Positions 24,344-34,023 are shown, counted from the stretch's first letter. The stretch: DNA of 64,000 nucleotides from Nanosynbacter sp963524495 (GCA_046846435.1 CP128407.1:682001-746000); one strand, 5' to 3'. Notes: generated from the letters alone by a model not told the origin. Numbers and translations: made by a program.

Positions 24344-24828
24344 CGCTGCGCCTCCGCACTAAACCGCGCGGTGACGCCCGGCTTGATGCTATGCTCCTTG
24401 GCACTACCCGCCGGCAGCTCTAACACGTACCGCGCTGGAACTGGCGTGTGATATACCTCATGCGGCTCATTGTCAGGCCAGACATCACGCTTGACGTGCA
24501 CGACCTTTTTCTTGGCATCTAGCCAGATAATATCAATCGGGACGCGCATATCCTTCATCCAAATTGGTATATCACCGTCTTTCTCGGCCACGAACAACAT
24601 CCCCTCGCTCTTACCCAGCTCCTGCCGACCGCCCAAGCCCCGCGCCCGCGTCTCGTCCGTATCAGCGACCTCTACTCGAAATGTACCCTTACCAATATCA
24701 ACAGTCGTGTACGTTTTATTCATCTGGCGCGCCACCGCCCATACGCCGTAGCCGATCCCGGTCAACACGCCGAGCACGATCACCCAAACGATGATCCGCT
24801 GCACTATCGACACCGACTTCGCATTCAT
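24340..24828 (-). CDS. Membrane-anchored DUF192 protein
   Basis: 162 residues. One N-terminal membrane helix (IIVWVIVLGVLTGIGYGVW), then the DUF192 fold: VEVADTDETRARGLGGRQEL, GMLFV, WMKDMRVPIDIIWLD and HTPVPARYVLELPAGSA. DUF192 proteins are extracytoplasmic in most bacteria; their biochemical role is unknown. A TGCTATAAT lies 6 nt before the ATG at 24828. Confidence 0.88.
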   Translation of the reverse strand: MNAKSVSIVQRIIVWVIVLGVLTGIGYGVWAVARQMNKTYTTVDIGKGTFRVEVADTDETRARGLGGRQELGKSEGMLFVAEKDGDIPIWMKDMRVPIDIIWLDAKKKVVHVKRDVWPDNEPHEVYHTPVPARYVLELPAGSAKEHSIKPGVTARFSAEAQR

Positions 24829-24834
24829 ACTCCC

Positions 24835-24843
24835 ATTATAGCA
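24835..24843 (-). promoter_or_regulatory. Extended -10 box for the DUF192 gene (leaderless)
   Basis: TGCTATAAT with spacer GGGAGT (6 nt) to the ATG at 24828. The spacer happens to contain GGGAG, but at 1 nt from the ATG it is too close to act as a Shine-Dalgarno. Confidence 0.5.
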
Positions 24844-24852
24844 AGTTTATAT

Positions 24853-25770
24853 TCAGGCGCCGACTTTATCTTTTTTGTTACCGCGCTTGGCGTTGCGATT
24901 AATATAATCAATAATCCGACCAGCCACATTGCGGCCCGTCACCTTTTCGATGCCAAATCCTGGGCTGGCGTTCACCTCCAGTACCAGCGCACCGCGGTTC
25001 GAGCGCATAAAATCGACGCCAGCCACCGTCAAGCCCATCGCTTTGGCGGCTTTGATGCACGTTTTCCGCTCGTCAGGAGTCAGTTTCACAATTTCTCCCA
25101 ATCCGCCCTTATGCAGATTACTGCGAAAATCATCATCCAAACTCTGCCGCTTCATACTGGCCACCACTTGGCTGCCAACCACAAACGCCCGAATATCTGT
25201 GCCGGCCGATTCTTTGATAAACTCTTGCAGCAGTACGTTCGTGCCGTCAGAATCGCTGAGATAAAACGCTTGCATAACCGACTTAGCGGCTTTAATTGTC
25301 TCCGCCAGTACCACGCCGTTGCCATGCGTGCCGCGCGCCAACTTGATAATCGCCGGCGTGCCGCCAATCTCATCCAGCAGCACATCGATATCCGTTTCAT
25401 TGCGCGAGAACACTGTCTTCGGGATTGCCACGCCAGCCCGCGCTAATAGCTGCGTCGAGCGTAATTTATCCCGCGCCCGCGTAATGGCGATTGACCGATT
25501 CATAAAAAACGCTTGCGGATTCGCCATTTCCAATTGCCGCAGCACCGCTGTCCCATAACGCGTCATATAGCTGGCAATCCGCGGGATAAATACATCAAAA
25601 TTGCCGATTTCCCTGCCGCGATAAATGACTTTCGGATGCTGCTCATCGATTGACACATAGCAATTCTTATACTTGATAACCTTAACCCGATGACCATGCC
25701 TTTCAGCTTCTTCTTTAAGGCGAAGCGTAGAGTAGTTGATATTACCGTTAGATAGGATTGCAATATTCAT
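24853..25770 (-). CDS. rimK: RimK-like ATP-grasp glutamate ligase
   Basis: 305 residues. The N-terminal RimK domain (MNIAILSNGNINYSTLRLKEEAERHGHRV, VFIPRIASYMTRYG) is followed by an ATP-grasp core with KLARGTHGNGVVLAE, VLLQEFIKE, DIRAFVVG, and the metal-binding LEVNASPGFGIEK. RimK adds glutamates to ribosomal protein S6 (RpsF) in gamma-proteobacteria; other members make different peptides, so the target is open. It lies 2 nt downstream of a RimB-like retropepsin gene and next to a broken third ATP-grasp gene. Confidence 0.88.
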   Translation of the reverse strand: MNIAILSNGNINYSTLRLKEEAERHGHRVKVIKYKNCYVSIDEQHPKVIYRGREIGNFDVFIPRIASYMTRYGTAVLRQLEMANPQAFFMNRSIAITRARDKLRSTQLLARAGVAIPKTVFSRNETDIDVLLDEIGGTPAIIKLARGTHGNGVVLAETIKAAKSVMQAFYLSDSDGTNVLLQEFIKESAGTDIRAFVVGSQVVASMKRQSLDDDFRSNLHKGGLGEIVKLTPDERKTCIKAAKAMGLTVAGVDFMRSNRGALVLEVNASPGFGIEKVTGRNVAGRIIDYINRNAKRGNKKDKVGA

Positions 25771-25772
25771 AA

Positions 25773-26279
25773 CTACTTATCCTTTGGTTTATGGTATTTT
25801 TTATAAAATTTGTGAGGATTTTCAGCTAGTTCTTTATTTAGCCTTATAGTCTGTGATTTCTTCGGGTTCTTTACTTCATTCATACTTACGTCAACCAAAA
25901 ACTTACCGCTTAATGTCCGTCGTCCAATTAGCACTGGAAAATTATGCACAGCCCTATCAGACAGGCTAAATAACGCTTTAATCTTCTTGCCGGCCAATAT
26001 AATGGTAAAATGTGTCCGATATTTTATAATTTCATGGCCAGAGGCGCTCTTAACCATCGCTACCGAATAATCGGTACGCCGAAACACCTTGCCGTTATAG
26101 TGGGGCGACCCCTTGCCGAATAGCGAAAACTTTAACACGCCATCTTTATCAACGCGAACATTACTTGCCCACACTGATGAGCTGTCTGCACCTGTGTCAA
26201 CTTTAGCTGGCACATTAACCGCTCGCCGACCAAAGTCCACCTTCACATTTCGACCAATGATGGTTTTTTGTGCTGTCAT
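25773..26279 (-). CDS. RimB-like retropepsin (ATP-dependent zinc protease family)
   Basis: 168 residues of the PF05618 family. An aspartic-protease-like motif KVDTGADSSS sits at residues 26-35 and a second half-motif FPVLIGRRTLSGKFLVD near residue 125. In Pseudomonas the homologous RimB works with RimK to control glutamate tails on ribosomal protein RpsF. Here it is directly upstream of a RimK gene (2-nt gap), which supports the same pairing. Its -10 TATAGT lies 9 nt before the ATG. Confidence 0.85.
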   Translation of the reverse strand: MTAQKTIIGRNVKVDFGRRAVNVPAKVDTGADSSSVWASNVRVDKDGVLKFSLFGKGSPHYNGKVFRRTDYSVAMVKSASGHEIIKYRTHFTIILAGKKIKALFSLSDRAVHNFPVLIGRRTLSGKFLVDVSMNEVKNPKKSQTIRLNKELAENPHKFYKKYHKPKDK

Positions 26280-26318
26280 GCACCATATACTATAATCTAA
26301 AAACCCACATCAGTCAAG

Positions 26319-27301
26319 CTACGAAGCAGTTCGTTTGTAGGCAGCCAGAAGCTTGTCGACATAAACAGCCGGAACATTAGCGGGCATGCCGACAGGCGGA
26401 TCATAGTACGGCATAAGGCCCGGGGACGCATTTATTTCAATTAACTTCGCCCCTCGAAAATTATCGGGAGCCATAATATCAACGCCGCAGATAAACAGAC
26501 CGAAGTATTCAATAACTTGTACAGCCATCCACTTCACTTCATCCGGTATCTCATTGAGGCACTCTATCGCGTAGCCACCACTAGAAATGTTCGCTACACC
26601 AGTTACTTGCACTCGTGCCCCATCGGGTGGAATATATCGCAACTCAGCATCACTCAAAAAAGCCCGCACAGCCTCCAAGTCGATTAGATTCATGGATTTT
26701 TCATGAGGTAGCTGACCGCGGCGAGGATTTGTCGCATTATCCCGATCAATCAGCTCACGAACTGTCTACATCCCGTCGCCCCAGACTTCTGCGGGACAGC
26801 GCTGAATTGCTGTAACCACCTCACCGTCTATCACAATAAGCCGATAATCATTTCCCTCAATGTGACGCTGCAGCAGTACACCCTCTTTCCTTGCGTATTG
26901 TTGCGCTCGCTTAACCGCCTGTCGCAATTCATCTATATGGCGGATTTTGTCGTTACCCCATCACCATGTGCGGCATCAATAGGCTTCATCACTGCCACAC
27001 CCTGCTCCTTTAAAAACTGCTCAGCAGTAGCCGTGTCGCCCACTACCACCGAAGGCGCTAACCACCGATCAAATTCACCCGACTGCACTAAAAGCTTATC
27101 GGTCAGCTCTTTGTTATCAGAAATTAATCGGCCAGTACCATTAGACACATCTGGTGAGCTGCCCATTATAAATCGCATGCGACCTGCGTAACGAAACGCA
27201 ATACACGACACTCCCCCGGACTTATATCCAACTACCGGGATACTGCGCTTCTTTAGCTCATTATAGATTGCAAGCGATGCCCCTTGTAGTTGATTTGTCA
27301 T
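26319..27301 (-). pseudogene. Broken ATP-grasp ligase gene (frameshift plus in-frame TAG)
   Basis: Reading from 27301, the frame gives a pre-ATP-grasp start (LQGASLAIYNELKKRSIPVVGYKSGG) and an ATP-grasp segment ending VMKPIDAAHGDGVTT. It breaks by frameshift near 26940, continues in another frame (IDELRQAVKRAQQYARKEG, VLLQRHIEGNDYRLIVIDGE) to a TAG at 26766-26768 inside the family motif GDGxxTVRELID, and goes on to a normal end with LIEINASPGL and PYYDP. The GDG-TVREL motif resembles cyanophycin synthetase/glutathione-ligase-type ATP-grasp proteins. Two independent lesions make a sequencing error unlikely. It lies upstream of the RimB/RimK pair on the same strand. Confidence 0.8.
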
Positions 27302-27349
27302 ACAGTGATAGTACCTCTATTATCTTGTATAAGAATACCCTTCTTGTAC

Positions 27350-28852
27350 CTACACCGCAAGCGCCACCATCATCAACTCTTGCTGCTCGGGGTTAGTCGG
27401 ATCATACTTACCAGCAAAGAGATGAGCGACCCCCTCGGTGTCTCTTGCAGCATACAAACTCTCTAGATGTTGCATCGCCAAAACGCGCCCCTCGAGATAA
27501 GCAAGATCCTTATTAAAGGTTAGCGGCACTACCCCAGGCTGGCTATCCGCCATATCAGGCTGCGTGCCACGGAATATCCTTACACAGGACCCATATGCCA
27601 TTCGCTGTTCTTTATTTATCATCTCCTGCGTTACTTCTTGATTATTCTTTAATTTCGCCAGCAGACGATATCGCCACGCTGTCTCGAACACCGTGCGAAA
27701 ATCTGCACCCTGCTCCGCTAGCGAGATATTAATGTAGTGGCCGAGCTTTGCAGCTGTCCATTTCGGCACAGTATCACCGATCATTTCCTCAACCGTCGTC
27801 GCCAGCCCCTCTTCAAAGGTCAGGTAATCTGGTCGTGGAGTATCAGTGAACAAACCCATCCCGAGGACTGGTAGCTTTGTCTTCAGTCCATTGACTGAAC
27901 GCTGCCCATGCACTCCAAATTCGTGCAGTACCTTACGAAACAGCTCATCACTCGTCTTGATCGGCGCTCGCTTCCCGCCAACCACTACTGCCATCTCTGG
28001 AGATTCCCAAGATAGTGCGGTCTTACCTTCTACTAGCTTCACTGTTACGCCGCTCGTATGATCAGGATCCCGTAGCTTGATCACCGCTTGAAACACTTCG
28101 ACGATATCAGCTGGACCGCATACATATTCTTCACCACATTCTTTAACTTTCTGGTCCCAGGACTCCTGCACCAGCGCCTGAATATCAGCATTATGCTCAA
28201 TAATCTGCTCACCCGCCCATTCTAGTGCCTCATTTTTCTCAAAACGAGGGAGTCGTGCTTCGCCATCCTCAGCACGGAGCACTGCCGGCATCTCTTGACT
28301 CTGCCAGTTAAAGCCATGCGCTAAGTCATCATACAACGCCTGGGCTGTCGGATGATAGGTTTTGCTGTCCATTATATTCCACAGCTCATTAAGTGCCGCA
28401 TCACGAATCTCTGGCTGCGGCCGACCGTATAATTCATGACCAAGCTGTCGAGCTTGCTCCTGCACCTCACTCAACTCTTCTTGATTTCCCCCTTCATGAT
28501 GCAAAAACTCTAGCTGACCGAGCAACTTCACATATTCCATCTCCGCCATGCGAAATCTGAGAGACGAGGCGATTGCCTCGCGGAATACCGAGTCAGGTTC
28601 ACGATCAGTCGCCTCTTCACGAGCTCGACCAAGTGCTATAACACCCTTATCTAGTGCCGACATATCGCAAAAACGCCGGTGTTCAAAGCGAGGATTACGA
28701 AACTTCTCAGCGATAAAGTCCTCTCGCTGATCAAGCGCATTATTGACAAGCTCTGTATACGACTGAAACCCAGCTTCAGGGAGATTGTGAGGATTAATAA
28801 TCTCTTCGATCGTTCGCGGTCGGCGCGGTGCTGTTTCGAGCGCTATACTCAT
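27350..28852 (-). CDS. DUF1704/MATCAP-like metallopeptidase
   Basis: 500 residues. The C-terminal half has the DUF1704 (flavohemoglobin expression-modulating QEGLA motif) layout: VLHEFGVHGQRSVNG holds an HExxxH zinc motif and YLTFEEGLATTVEEM is the (Q/E)EGLA segment with the third ligand. Eukaryotic relatives (MATCAP) remove the terminal tyrosine of alpha-tubulin; bacterial substrates are unknown. The N-terminal 200 residues are helical and charged. No signal peptide, so probably cytoplasmic. TATCAT lies 6 nt before the ATG. Confidence 0.85.
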   Translation of the reverse strand: MSIALETAPRRPRTIEEIINPHNLPEAGFQSYTELVNNALDQREDFIAEKFRNPRFEHRRFCDMSALDKGVIALGRAREEATDREPDSVFREAIASSLRFRMAEMEYVKLLGQLEFLHHEGGNQEELSEVQEQARQLGHELYGRPQPEIRDAALNELWNIMDSKTYHPTAQALYDDLAHGFNWQSQEMPAVLRAEDGEARLPRFEKNEALEWAGEQIIEHNADIQALVQESWDQKVKECGEEYVCGPADIVEVFQAVIKLRDPDHTSGVTVKLVEGKTALSWESPEMAVVVGGKRAPIKTSDELFRKVLHEFGVHGQRSVNGLKTKLPVLGMGLFTDTPRPDYLTFEEGLATTVEEMIGDTVPKWTAAKLGHYINISLAEQGADFRTVFETAWRYRLLAKLKNNQEVTQEMINKEQRMAYGSCVRIFRGTQPDMADSQPGVVPLTFNKDLAYLEGRVLAMQHLESLYAARDTEGVAHLFAGKYDPTNPEQQELMMVALAV

Positions 28853-28858
28853 TTTTTT

Positions 28859-28867
28859 ATGATAGCA
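28859..28867 (-). promoter_or_regulatory. Extended -10 box for the DUF1704 gene (leaderless)
   Basis: TGCTATCAT followed by six A residues to the ATG at 28852. Confidence 0.5.
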
Positions 28868-29012
28868 TATTTATGGAAAAAAGCAAGTACGTATTACGAG
28901 ACTAGGCCTCGTTTACTCATATCATCAAACTACTCCAGCAATCGCCCCTACGTTTTGATTAGCTTAGTCGTCATACAACAAACGTCGACGACGTTGTAAT
29001 AACACTCTTAAG

Positions 29013-32000
29013 TTATTTCTGTTTACCCCCTTGTCTTCTCGCTACCACAACCACCACTGCCGTGATAATCGATAATCCGGCTAAAATAGCCAGCGCGTAG
29101 GCATAGCCCGATAGCAGATAAATTAAAGCCAGCGTCACGCCGACAGCACCCCAGATAGTAATCAGCCGCCTGCCGAGCGTCAAGCCAATGATAACCATCA
29201 GCGAATGCTCAATCAGGAACAATATTTCCATGGTATTATCCCCTCTTAATGCCAGGACAAGGGTCGATAAACTAAATACAGTGAGCGCTAGTGCTAAGTG
29301 CGCAATGGTAGATATCTGAGTATATCCTAGCCAGCGCCACGACATCACCGCCCCTGAAAGAATTGCTGCTGAACACAGGTATGGCACCACTATGTCATGA
29401 ACAGGCGCAATTAGCATATGGATAGCAAATAAAATACCGCACAGCACCAAAAGGATGCCCGAATCGAAATACGGAATATTCTTCTTCGGCAACCCCTCAG
29501 CTATTAGGGCGCTACCATTGACCGCCCACGTTAGTGTTACTAGCAGCACCGCCTCGGTTGCGACACTGGCTGGCATGGCCATCAGCAGTAAAGTCATCGA
29601 CCAACCGATAGCGCTCCAAAATGACGCATAATACCAATTATCTGACAATTTCCCGGCTCGTGCAGCCACGGCGGCGCCATAAAACACCGCAAAGATAATC
29701 AGTGAAACGATCGACATAAACTCAAGCTTAACGCCGAGCCATTGTGCAGTTAAGTAGAATAACAATACCAAACTTGGATGCGCCAATATCGCCATCGGCC
29801 GCCAATCCCGCTTGGCATACACCACCATATAAAGTGCCGCGACAGCTGCCAACCAGCCCAAGATTTTGAACGGCAATTCATATGTCGTCGACAGATTTAT
29901 CATCGGTAATATCACCGCTGGTACCGTAGCAGCCAATAGAGTCATATCGCTAGTGATTGACGCTCGCTTATTCATCGCCAACGACCAATATACCACCCCG
30001 AAGCCAACAAGCGCCACCCAAGCAGTGATGGTGAAATTGTCGCTTAGCGGCACGCTCAACCAATGCAAGAACAGCAGCACCAAAGCGATCGTCGTCAAGT
30101 ATGCTCCGCCCAGATAACCATCCTCACGCCGCCGATAAAACGCATAGTACAGCAGCGCTACTAACGGCAACCAAACCGCCGGATGAATAGACGAAAAGAC
30201 AATCAAGCCAGCCGCGCCAATGGCAGAATATAATAACAATTCGCGACACTTAACCGCCGCCTCTTTGCGGTAATTGTACAGCCACTCTACCAATAATAGC
30301 AACGACAAGCCATTCAGCCACGCCATCAAGATAGCAAGATTTTCGCCAGCCATCTTGAAATACGAAGCTATCAGCAGCGCCATCAGAAGTAGAGAACCAT
30401 GAATACCAATCACTAAACCATAGACTTTCTCGCGCCACACAGCGATACCCATGACGATAGCGGCAACTGCCACCGAATCTGACAGATACAGCATACCTTC
30501 TCCCGCTGGATAAGCAGTCAAAAAAGCTAAGGCTATAAACACCGTCATTAACCACCAAGCGGCCGCCGCGCCGTACACTAATATTGCTTGACTTTTAGTA
30601 ATATTTGGGCGTTTCAAAACTAATAATCGGCAGATAACCGGCAGGAAAGCCATAAACATAAAGATAGAGTAATGTATATGCAAGGCTGTTATGGGGTCGA
30701 GACCAAATAGCCTGACGCCAGCTGGCACTAACAAAATTCCAGACATTACTACCATACCGCCAAAACGGGCGCGGCGCAGCAATGCAAGCGCCATAAAACT
30801 TACTGCCGATATCATACTTAGCAGGATAAATATGATCATATCTCTTAGCGGACTTTCGACGCCAGCTATAACCAAGAAAGCGGCCAGCGATACAACGAAA
30901 CTAATCCACAGCACTATTTCGTGCTGCTTGTCGGGCTGCTTTTGGACACGTATAGACCCGATAGACCAAATCATATTACCAAGCGCCACCACCCCAAGCG
31001 CTACACCCATAACCAGCCTGTCACTATTCGATAAGTACAGCGCAAAACTAGCAGTCATCGCCATCAACAACACGCGCGCCGTCGTTAGTTCATACGTGCG
31101 CATATCCTTTGATTTCTCGACAATAGCCACAGTAAAATAATATATAACGCTGATGAGCAGCAGCATACTGACGTCAAGCGTGCCCATATGCACCGACGAA
31201 CCAATAGCGAGAAGCAAAGTGGACGGGACGATAAACGGATTAACCAGCGTCAACGGCTCGGTGAATTGGCGCGGAAAACGATTAGAAAAATACGCAGCCA
31301 AGGTCATCAGACACCCAAATAATAGCACCGCAGCATAATACCACACCAACTGAGCATGCATAACAGCCGGCAAGCTGGTCGTCATCGTAAACATCGACAG
31401 CAGAGAAATATAGGCAAGCGGTTGGCTATTGAGCCTGACTGTAGCATCAACGCATAGGAAAGTACCGATGAAGGAGGTGATAAGCCAGCACAATGCCGGA
31501 TCAATCCCCAAAAGCAAATGCATGCTCCACCCGCCGATCGGCACAGCAGCCAGCGCCGTACCAATAAACGCCGTTGAGGCTGGCTTTAAGATCGGCAATC
31601 TAGCGTACAACACCTGGCCAATGACATAATAGACAAAAATAAACAACCACACCAAACCAAACCTGAGCTGCGCCGAAAGTTCAATCGTTTGCGCCAACAA
31701 TAATATACCAGCGGTTAGCAATAATGATGCCGTGTAAAGCGCCACATTGATGGTAGTTTGACGATTTTTCTCTTTTTCTTTACTACTAGCTGGGGATAGC
31801 CACTCGACAATCTGCGTCTTTTCGTCAGGAATATTAGTCTTTTCTTCAATTGGCGCAGTATCAGTAGCCGATGAATCGCCAGACTCTTCCTCTTCGTCGC
31901 CAATTAGCACAAGACCAGTAGACTGCGAAACTGCAGCCTGATTTTCGGTAATAAGCTTGGCTTGACCGTCGCTATCTTCTTCAACTTTTGCACGGCCGTT

Positions 32001-32129
32001 CTGTGCATCGCGCACGCCGTCCCAATAGCCGCGCCAGTAATCATCGGATTGACGGGGCAGCCGATTATTGCCTCTCTGCGCCACCTTAATTATCACGATG
32101 ATAATTACTAACAGAAAAATCAATTCCAT
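29013..32129 (-). CDS. Very large polytopic membrane protein (1,038 aa)
   Basis: One N-terminal helix (MELIFLLVIIIVIIKVA), a charged cytoplasmic-looking stretch of about 115 residues (DYWRGYWDGVRDAQNGR, acidic Glu/Asp runs), then more than 25 hydrophobic helices to the end. The layout resembles DUF2339-type proteins, but no signature is certain. With so few polar loops it may act as a scaffold, flippase or transporter of envelope lipids or glycans; that is a guess. It has an AGGGGAA site and a separate TATACT upstream. A 160-bp gap to the DUF1704 gene contains only a weak hairpin. Confidence 0.7.
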   Translation of the reverse strand: MELIFLLVIIIVIIKVAQRGNNRLPRQSDDYWRGYWDGVRDAQNGRAKVEEDSDGQAKLITENQAAVSQSTGLVLIGDEEEESGDSSATDTAPIEEKTNIPDEKTQIVEWLSPASSKEKEKNRQTTINVALYTASLLLTAGILLLAQTIELSAQLRFGLVWLFIFVYYVIGQVLYARLPILKPASTAFIGTALAAVPIGGWSMHLLLGIDPALCWLITSFIGTFLCVDATVRLNSQPLAYISLLSMFTMTTSLPAVMHAQLVWYYAAVLLFGCLMTLAAYFSNRFPRQFTEPLTLVNPFIVPSTLLLAIGSSVHMGTLDVSMLLLISVIYYFTVAIVEKSKDMRTYELTTARVLLMAMTASFALYLSNSDRLVMGVALGVVALGNMIWSIGSIRVQKQPDKQHEIVLWISFVVSLAAFLVIAGVESPLRDMIIFILLSMISAVSFMALALLRRARFGGMVVMSGILLVPAGVRLFGLDPITALHIHYSIFMFMAFLPVICRLLVLKRPNITKSQAILVYGAAAAWWLMTVFIALAFLTAYPAGEGMLYLSDSVAVAAIVMGIAVWREKVYGLVIGIHGSLLLMALLIASYFKMAGENLAILMAWLNGLSLLLLVEWLYNYRKEAAVKCRELLLYSAIGAAGLIVFSSIHPAVWLPLVALLYYAFYRRREDGYLGGAYLTTIALVLLFLHWLSVPLSDNFTITAWVALVGFGVVYWSLAMNKRASITSDMTLLAATVPAVILPMINLSTTYELPFKILGWLAAVAALYMVVYAKRDWRPMAILAHPSLVLLFYLTAQWLGVKLEFMSIVSLIIFAVFYGAAVAARAGKLSDNWYYASFWSAIGWSMTLLLMAMPASVATEAVLLVTLTWAVNGSALIAEGLPKKNIPYFDSGILLVLCGILFAIHMLIAPVHDIVVPYLCSAAILSGAVMSWRWLGYTQISTIAHLALALTVFSLSTLVLALRGDNTMEILFLIEHSLMVIIGLTLGRRLITIWGAVGVTLALIYLLSGYAYALAILAGLSIITAVVVVVARRQGGKQK

Positions 32130-32190
32130 ACTTAATTCCCCTTATGCTAAATTTAGTATAGCACGAGAAAACTTTTTATGGAGGAATTTG

Positions 32191-33306
32191 CTACGAAAAC
32201 AACCCCCGCTTCCGTGCGCCATCAAACTGCTCTAGCAACTCTCGCTGTTTCTTGCTCAGTTTGGTTGGCGTATCAACGATGACGCCGACAATGTGCGGGC
32301 CGCGTTCATCATTTCTCAGATGTGGCACGCCGTGGCCTGATAACTTGAAATCAGTCCCCGACTGGGTGCCGGCTGGGATTTTCATCCGCACCGTACCGTC
32401 CACGGTCTCGACATCAATTTCCGTTCCCAACGCCGCATCAACCATCGAGACATGCTCTTCTGAGAGGATGATATCGCCTTCACGCGTGAACTTCTTATGC
32501 GCTTTGACACGAATGTGAACGTATAGATCGCCGCGCGGTCCGCCTTGAACAGCTTCGCCGCGATCACGCAGGCGGATCGTCGCGCCATCATCAATACCAG
32601 CTGGGATCTTGACGGTGATCTCCTGGCGCTGGCGAGTCGTACCCTTGCCGCCACAGACTGAACAGTTTTGCTCTGGAATCTTGCCGCGACCGTGGCAGGT
32701 TGGACAGATGACCGCTTGCTGAATTTGTCCAAAAATCGAGTTCATGACGCGAGTCTGCTGACCGGATCCCTTGCAATCATCACAGGTTTTTAAGCTATGA
32801 CCTGGCTCGACGCCATCACCATGACAGTGTTCACACTCGGCATCTAGGGTTACATTCAACTTCTTTTCTGTGCCAAACACCGCCTCTTCAAAACTCAGAG
32901 TTACATTAGTTTCAACATCACGGCCGCGTCGCGCACCACCCCGTGAACCAGTCGCGCCACCACCGAAAAATTGACTGAAAATATCGCCAAACATGCCGCC
33001 ATCGCCACCAAAGTCGAACTGCACGTTTTGCCCACCAAAACCACCAAATCCTTCGAATGGATTACCGCCAAAGCCACCGCCTGCTGCACCGCCGACCCCA
33101 GCATGGCCAAACTGGTCGTAGCGCTGGCGCTTTTGTTTGTCTTTTAGGACTTCATACGCCTCGTTAACCTCTTTGAATTTAGCTTCATCGCCGCCCTCTT
33201 TGTCGGGGTGGTACTTCACCGCTGCTTTACGAAAAGCCTTCTTAATCTCATCCTCAGAAGCGGTTTTCGCCACACCTAACACTTCATAATAATCGCGCTT
33301 ACTCAT
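32191..33306 (-). CDS. dnaJ: Chaperone DnaJ
   Basis: 371 residues. J domain with HPD (AAVKYHPDKEGG), a Gly/Phe-rich linker, four zinc-binding CxxCxGxG motifs (CEHCHGDG, CDDCKGSG, CPTCHGRG, CSVCGGKG), and the C-terminal substrate-binding domain. It delivers clients to DnaK and stimulates ATP hydrolysis. It is transcribed separately from hrcA-grpE-dnaK but carries its own CIRCE 20 bp upstream of the ATG, so HrcA should repress it too. Confidence 0.98.
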   Translation of the reverse strand: MSKRDYYEVLGVAKTASEDEIKKAFRKAAVKYHPDKEGGDEAKFKEVNEAYEVLKDKQKRQRYDQFGHAGVGGAAGGGFGGNPFEGFGGFGGQNVQFDFGGDGGMFGDIFSQFFGGGATGSRGGARRGRDVETNVTLSFEEAVFGTEKKLNVTLDAECEHCHGDGVEPGHSLKTCDDCKGSGQQTRVMNSIFGQIQQAVICPTCHGRGKIPEQNCSVCGGKGTTRQRQEITVKIPAGIDDGATIRLRDRGEAVQGGPRGDLYVHIRVKAHKKFTREGDIILSEEHVSMVDAALGTEIDVETVDGTVRMKIPAGTQSGTDFKLSGHGVPHLRNDERGPHIVGVIVDTPTKLSKKQRELLEQFDGARKRGLFS

Positions 33307-33314
33307 ATGTGTTC

Positions 33315-33320
33315 ATTATA
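33315..33320 (-). promoter_or_regulatory. -10 box for dnaJ (near-leaderless)
   Basis: TATAAT ends 8 nt before the dnaJ ATG, with the CIRCE 5 bp further upstream across the -35 region. Confidence 0.5.
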
Positions 33321-33325
33321 CGCTT

Positions 33326-33352
33326 TTAGCACTCGACATGCAAGAGTGCTAG
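33326..33352. promoter_or_regulatory. CIRCE operator (dnaJ / divergent CYTH gene)
   Basis: TTAGCACTC-N9-GAGTGCTAG, one base off the consensus inverted repeat. It lies between dnaJ and the divergent CYTH gene, covering the -35 regions of both, so HrcA may control both. Confidence 0.92.
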
Positions 33353-33388
33353 ACTCGCCCGTGCTATACTGAGCATAGAGGAGGTGTT

Positions 33389-33931
33389 ATGAAACGAACA
33401 GCAATTATCAATTCAGAAATCAAGGCCCGGTGTGCCGATCAAGAGTCGGTGCGCCAATATCTACGTGAGCACGGCGCGGACTTTAAGGGGACTGACCATC
33501 AAATTGACACATATTTTGATGTACCCGAAGGGCGCCTGAAGCTACGTCAAGGGCCAATCGAAAATAACCTTATCTTTTATCAGCGGGCCGATACCGATGG
33601 GCCGAAACAATCGACTATCAACCTATCGCCGGTGGCGCCGGACTCAACCATCGACGAGGTGCTAACAGCGGCGCTTGGTGTACGCGTGGTTGTCGATAAG
33701 CAGCGCGAGATTTACTTCATCGATAATGTCAAGTTTCATATCGACACCGTCAAGGGCCTCGGGAATTTTGTCGAGATTGAAGCTATCGATGCCAATGGCA
33801 AACGAAACGCCGAGGAGCTGGAGCAGCAATGCTCACACTACATGCGTGAACTTGGTATTAAGGCTATAGATTTGGTCGTTGGCTCGTATAGTGATTTGTT
33901 GGAGTATGGTGACGATATTCAAGCGACATAG
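33389..33931 (+). CDS. CYTH-domain protein (CyaB-like)
   Basis: 180 residues of the CYTH/triphosphate tunnel superfamily. The N-terminal motif NSEIKAR matches the CyaB form of ExExK, followed by QIDTYFDVPEGRLKLRQG and a final VGSYSDLLE. CyaB-type proteins are class IV adenylate cyclases or triphosphatases; which one applies here is unknown. GAGGAGG precedes the ATG and TGCTATACT lies upstream. Its promoter region includes a CIRCE shared with dnaJ. A second CYTH domain occurs in the 2201-3352 fusion. Confidence 0.85.
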   Translation: MKRTAIINSEIKARCADQESVRQYLREHGADFKGTDHQIDTYFDVPEGRLKLRQGPIENNLIFYQRADTDGPKQSTINLSPVAPDSTIDEVLTAALGVRVVVDKQREIYFIDNVKFHIDTVKGLGNFVEIEAIDANGKRNAEELEQQCSHYMRELGIKAIDLVVGSYSDLLEYGDDIQAT

Positions 33932-33985
33932 GGCCCTTCTACGCTGACCTTTTTTAGCCCAGTCCGTATTTAGTATAGTTGTGAT

Positions 33986-34013
33986 TTGACATACTATACA
34001 TTATTGTTATATT
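33986..34013 (+). promoter_or_regulatory. Promoter of the interrupted ORF at 34024
   Basis: -35 TTGACA (33986-33991), 16-bp spacer, -10 TATATT (34008-34013), then 10 nt to the ATG. One of the few consensus -35 boxes in the window, which is odd for a broken gene. Confidence 0.5.
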
Positions 34014-34023
34014 TATAGTTACT

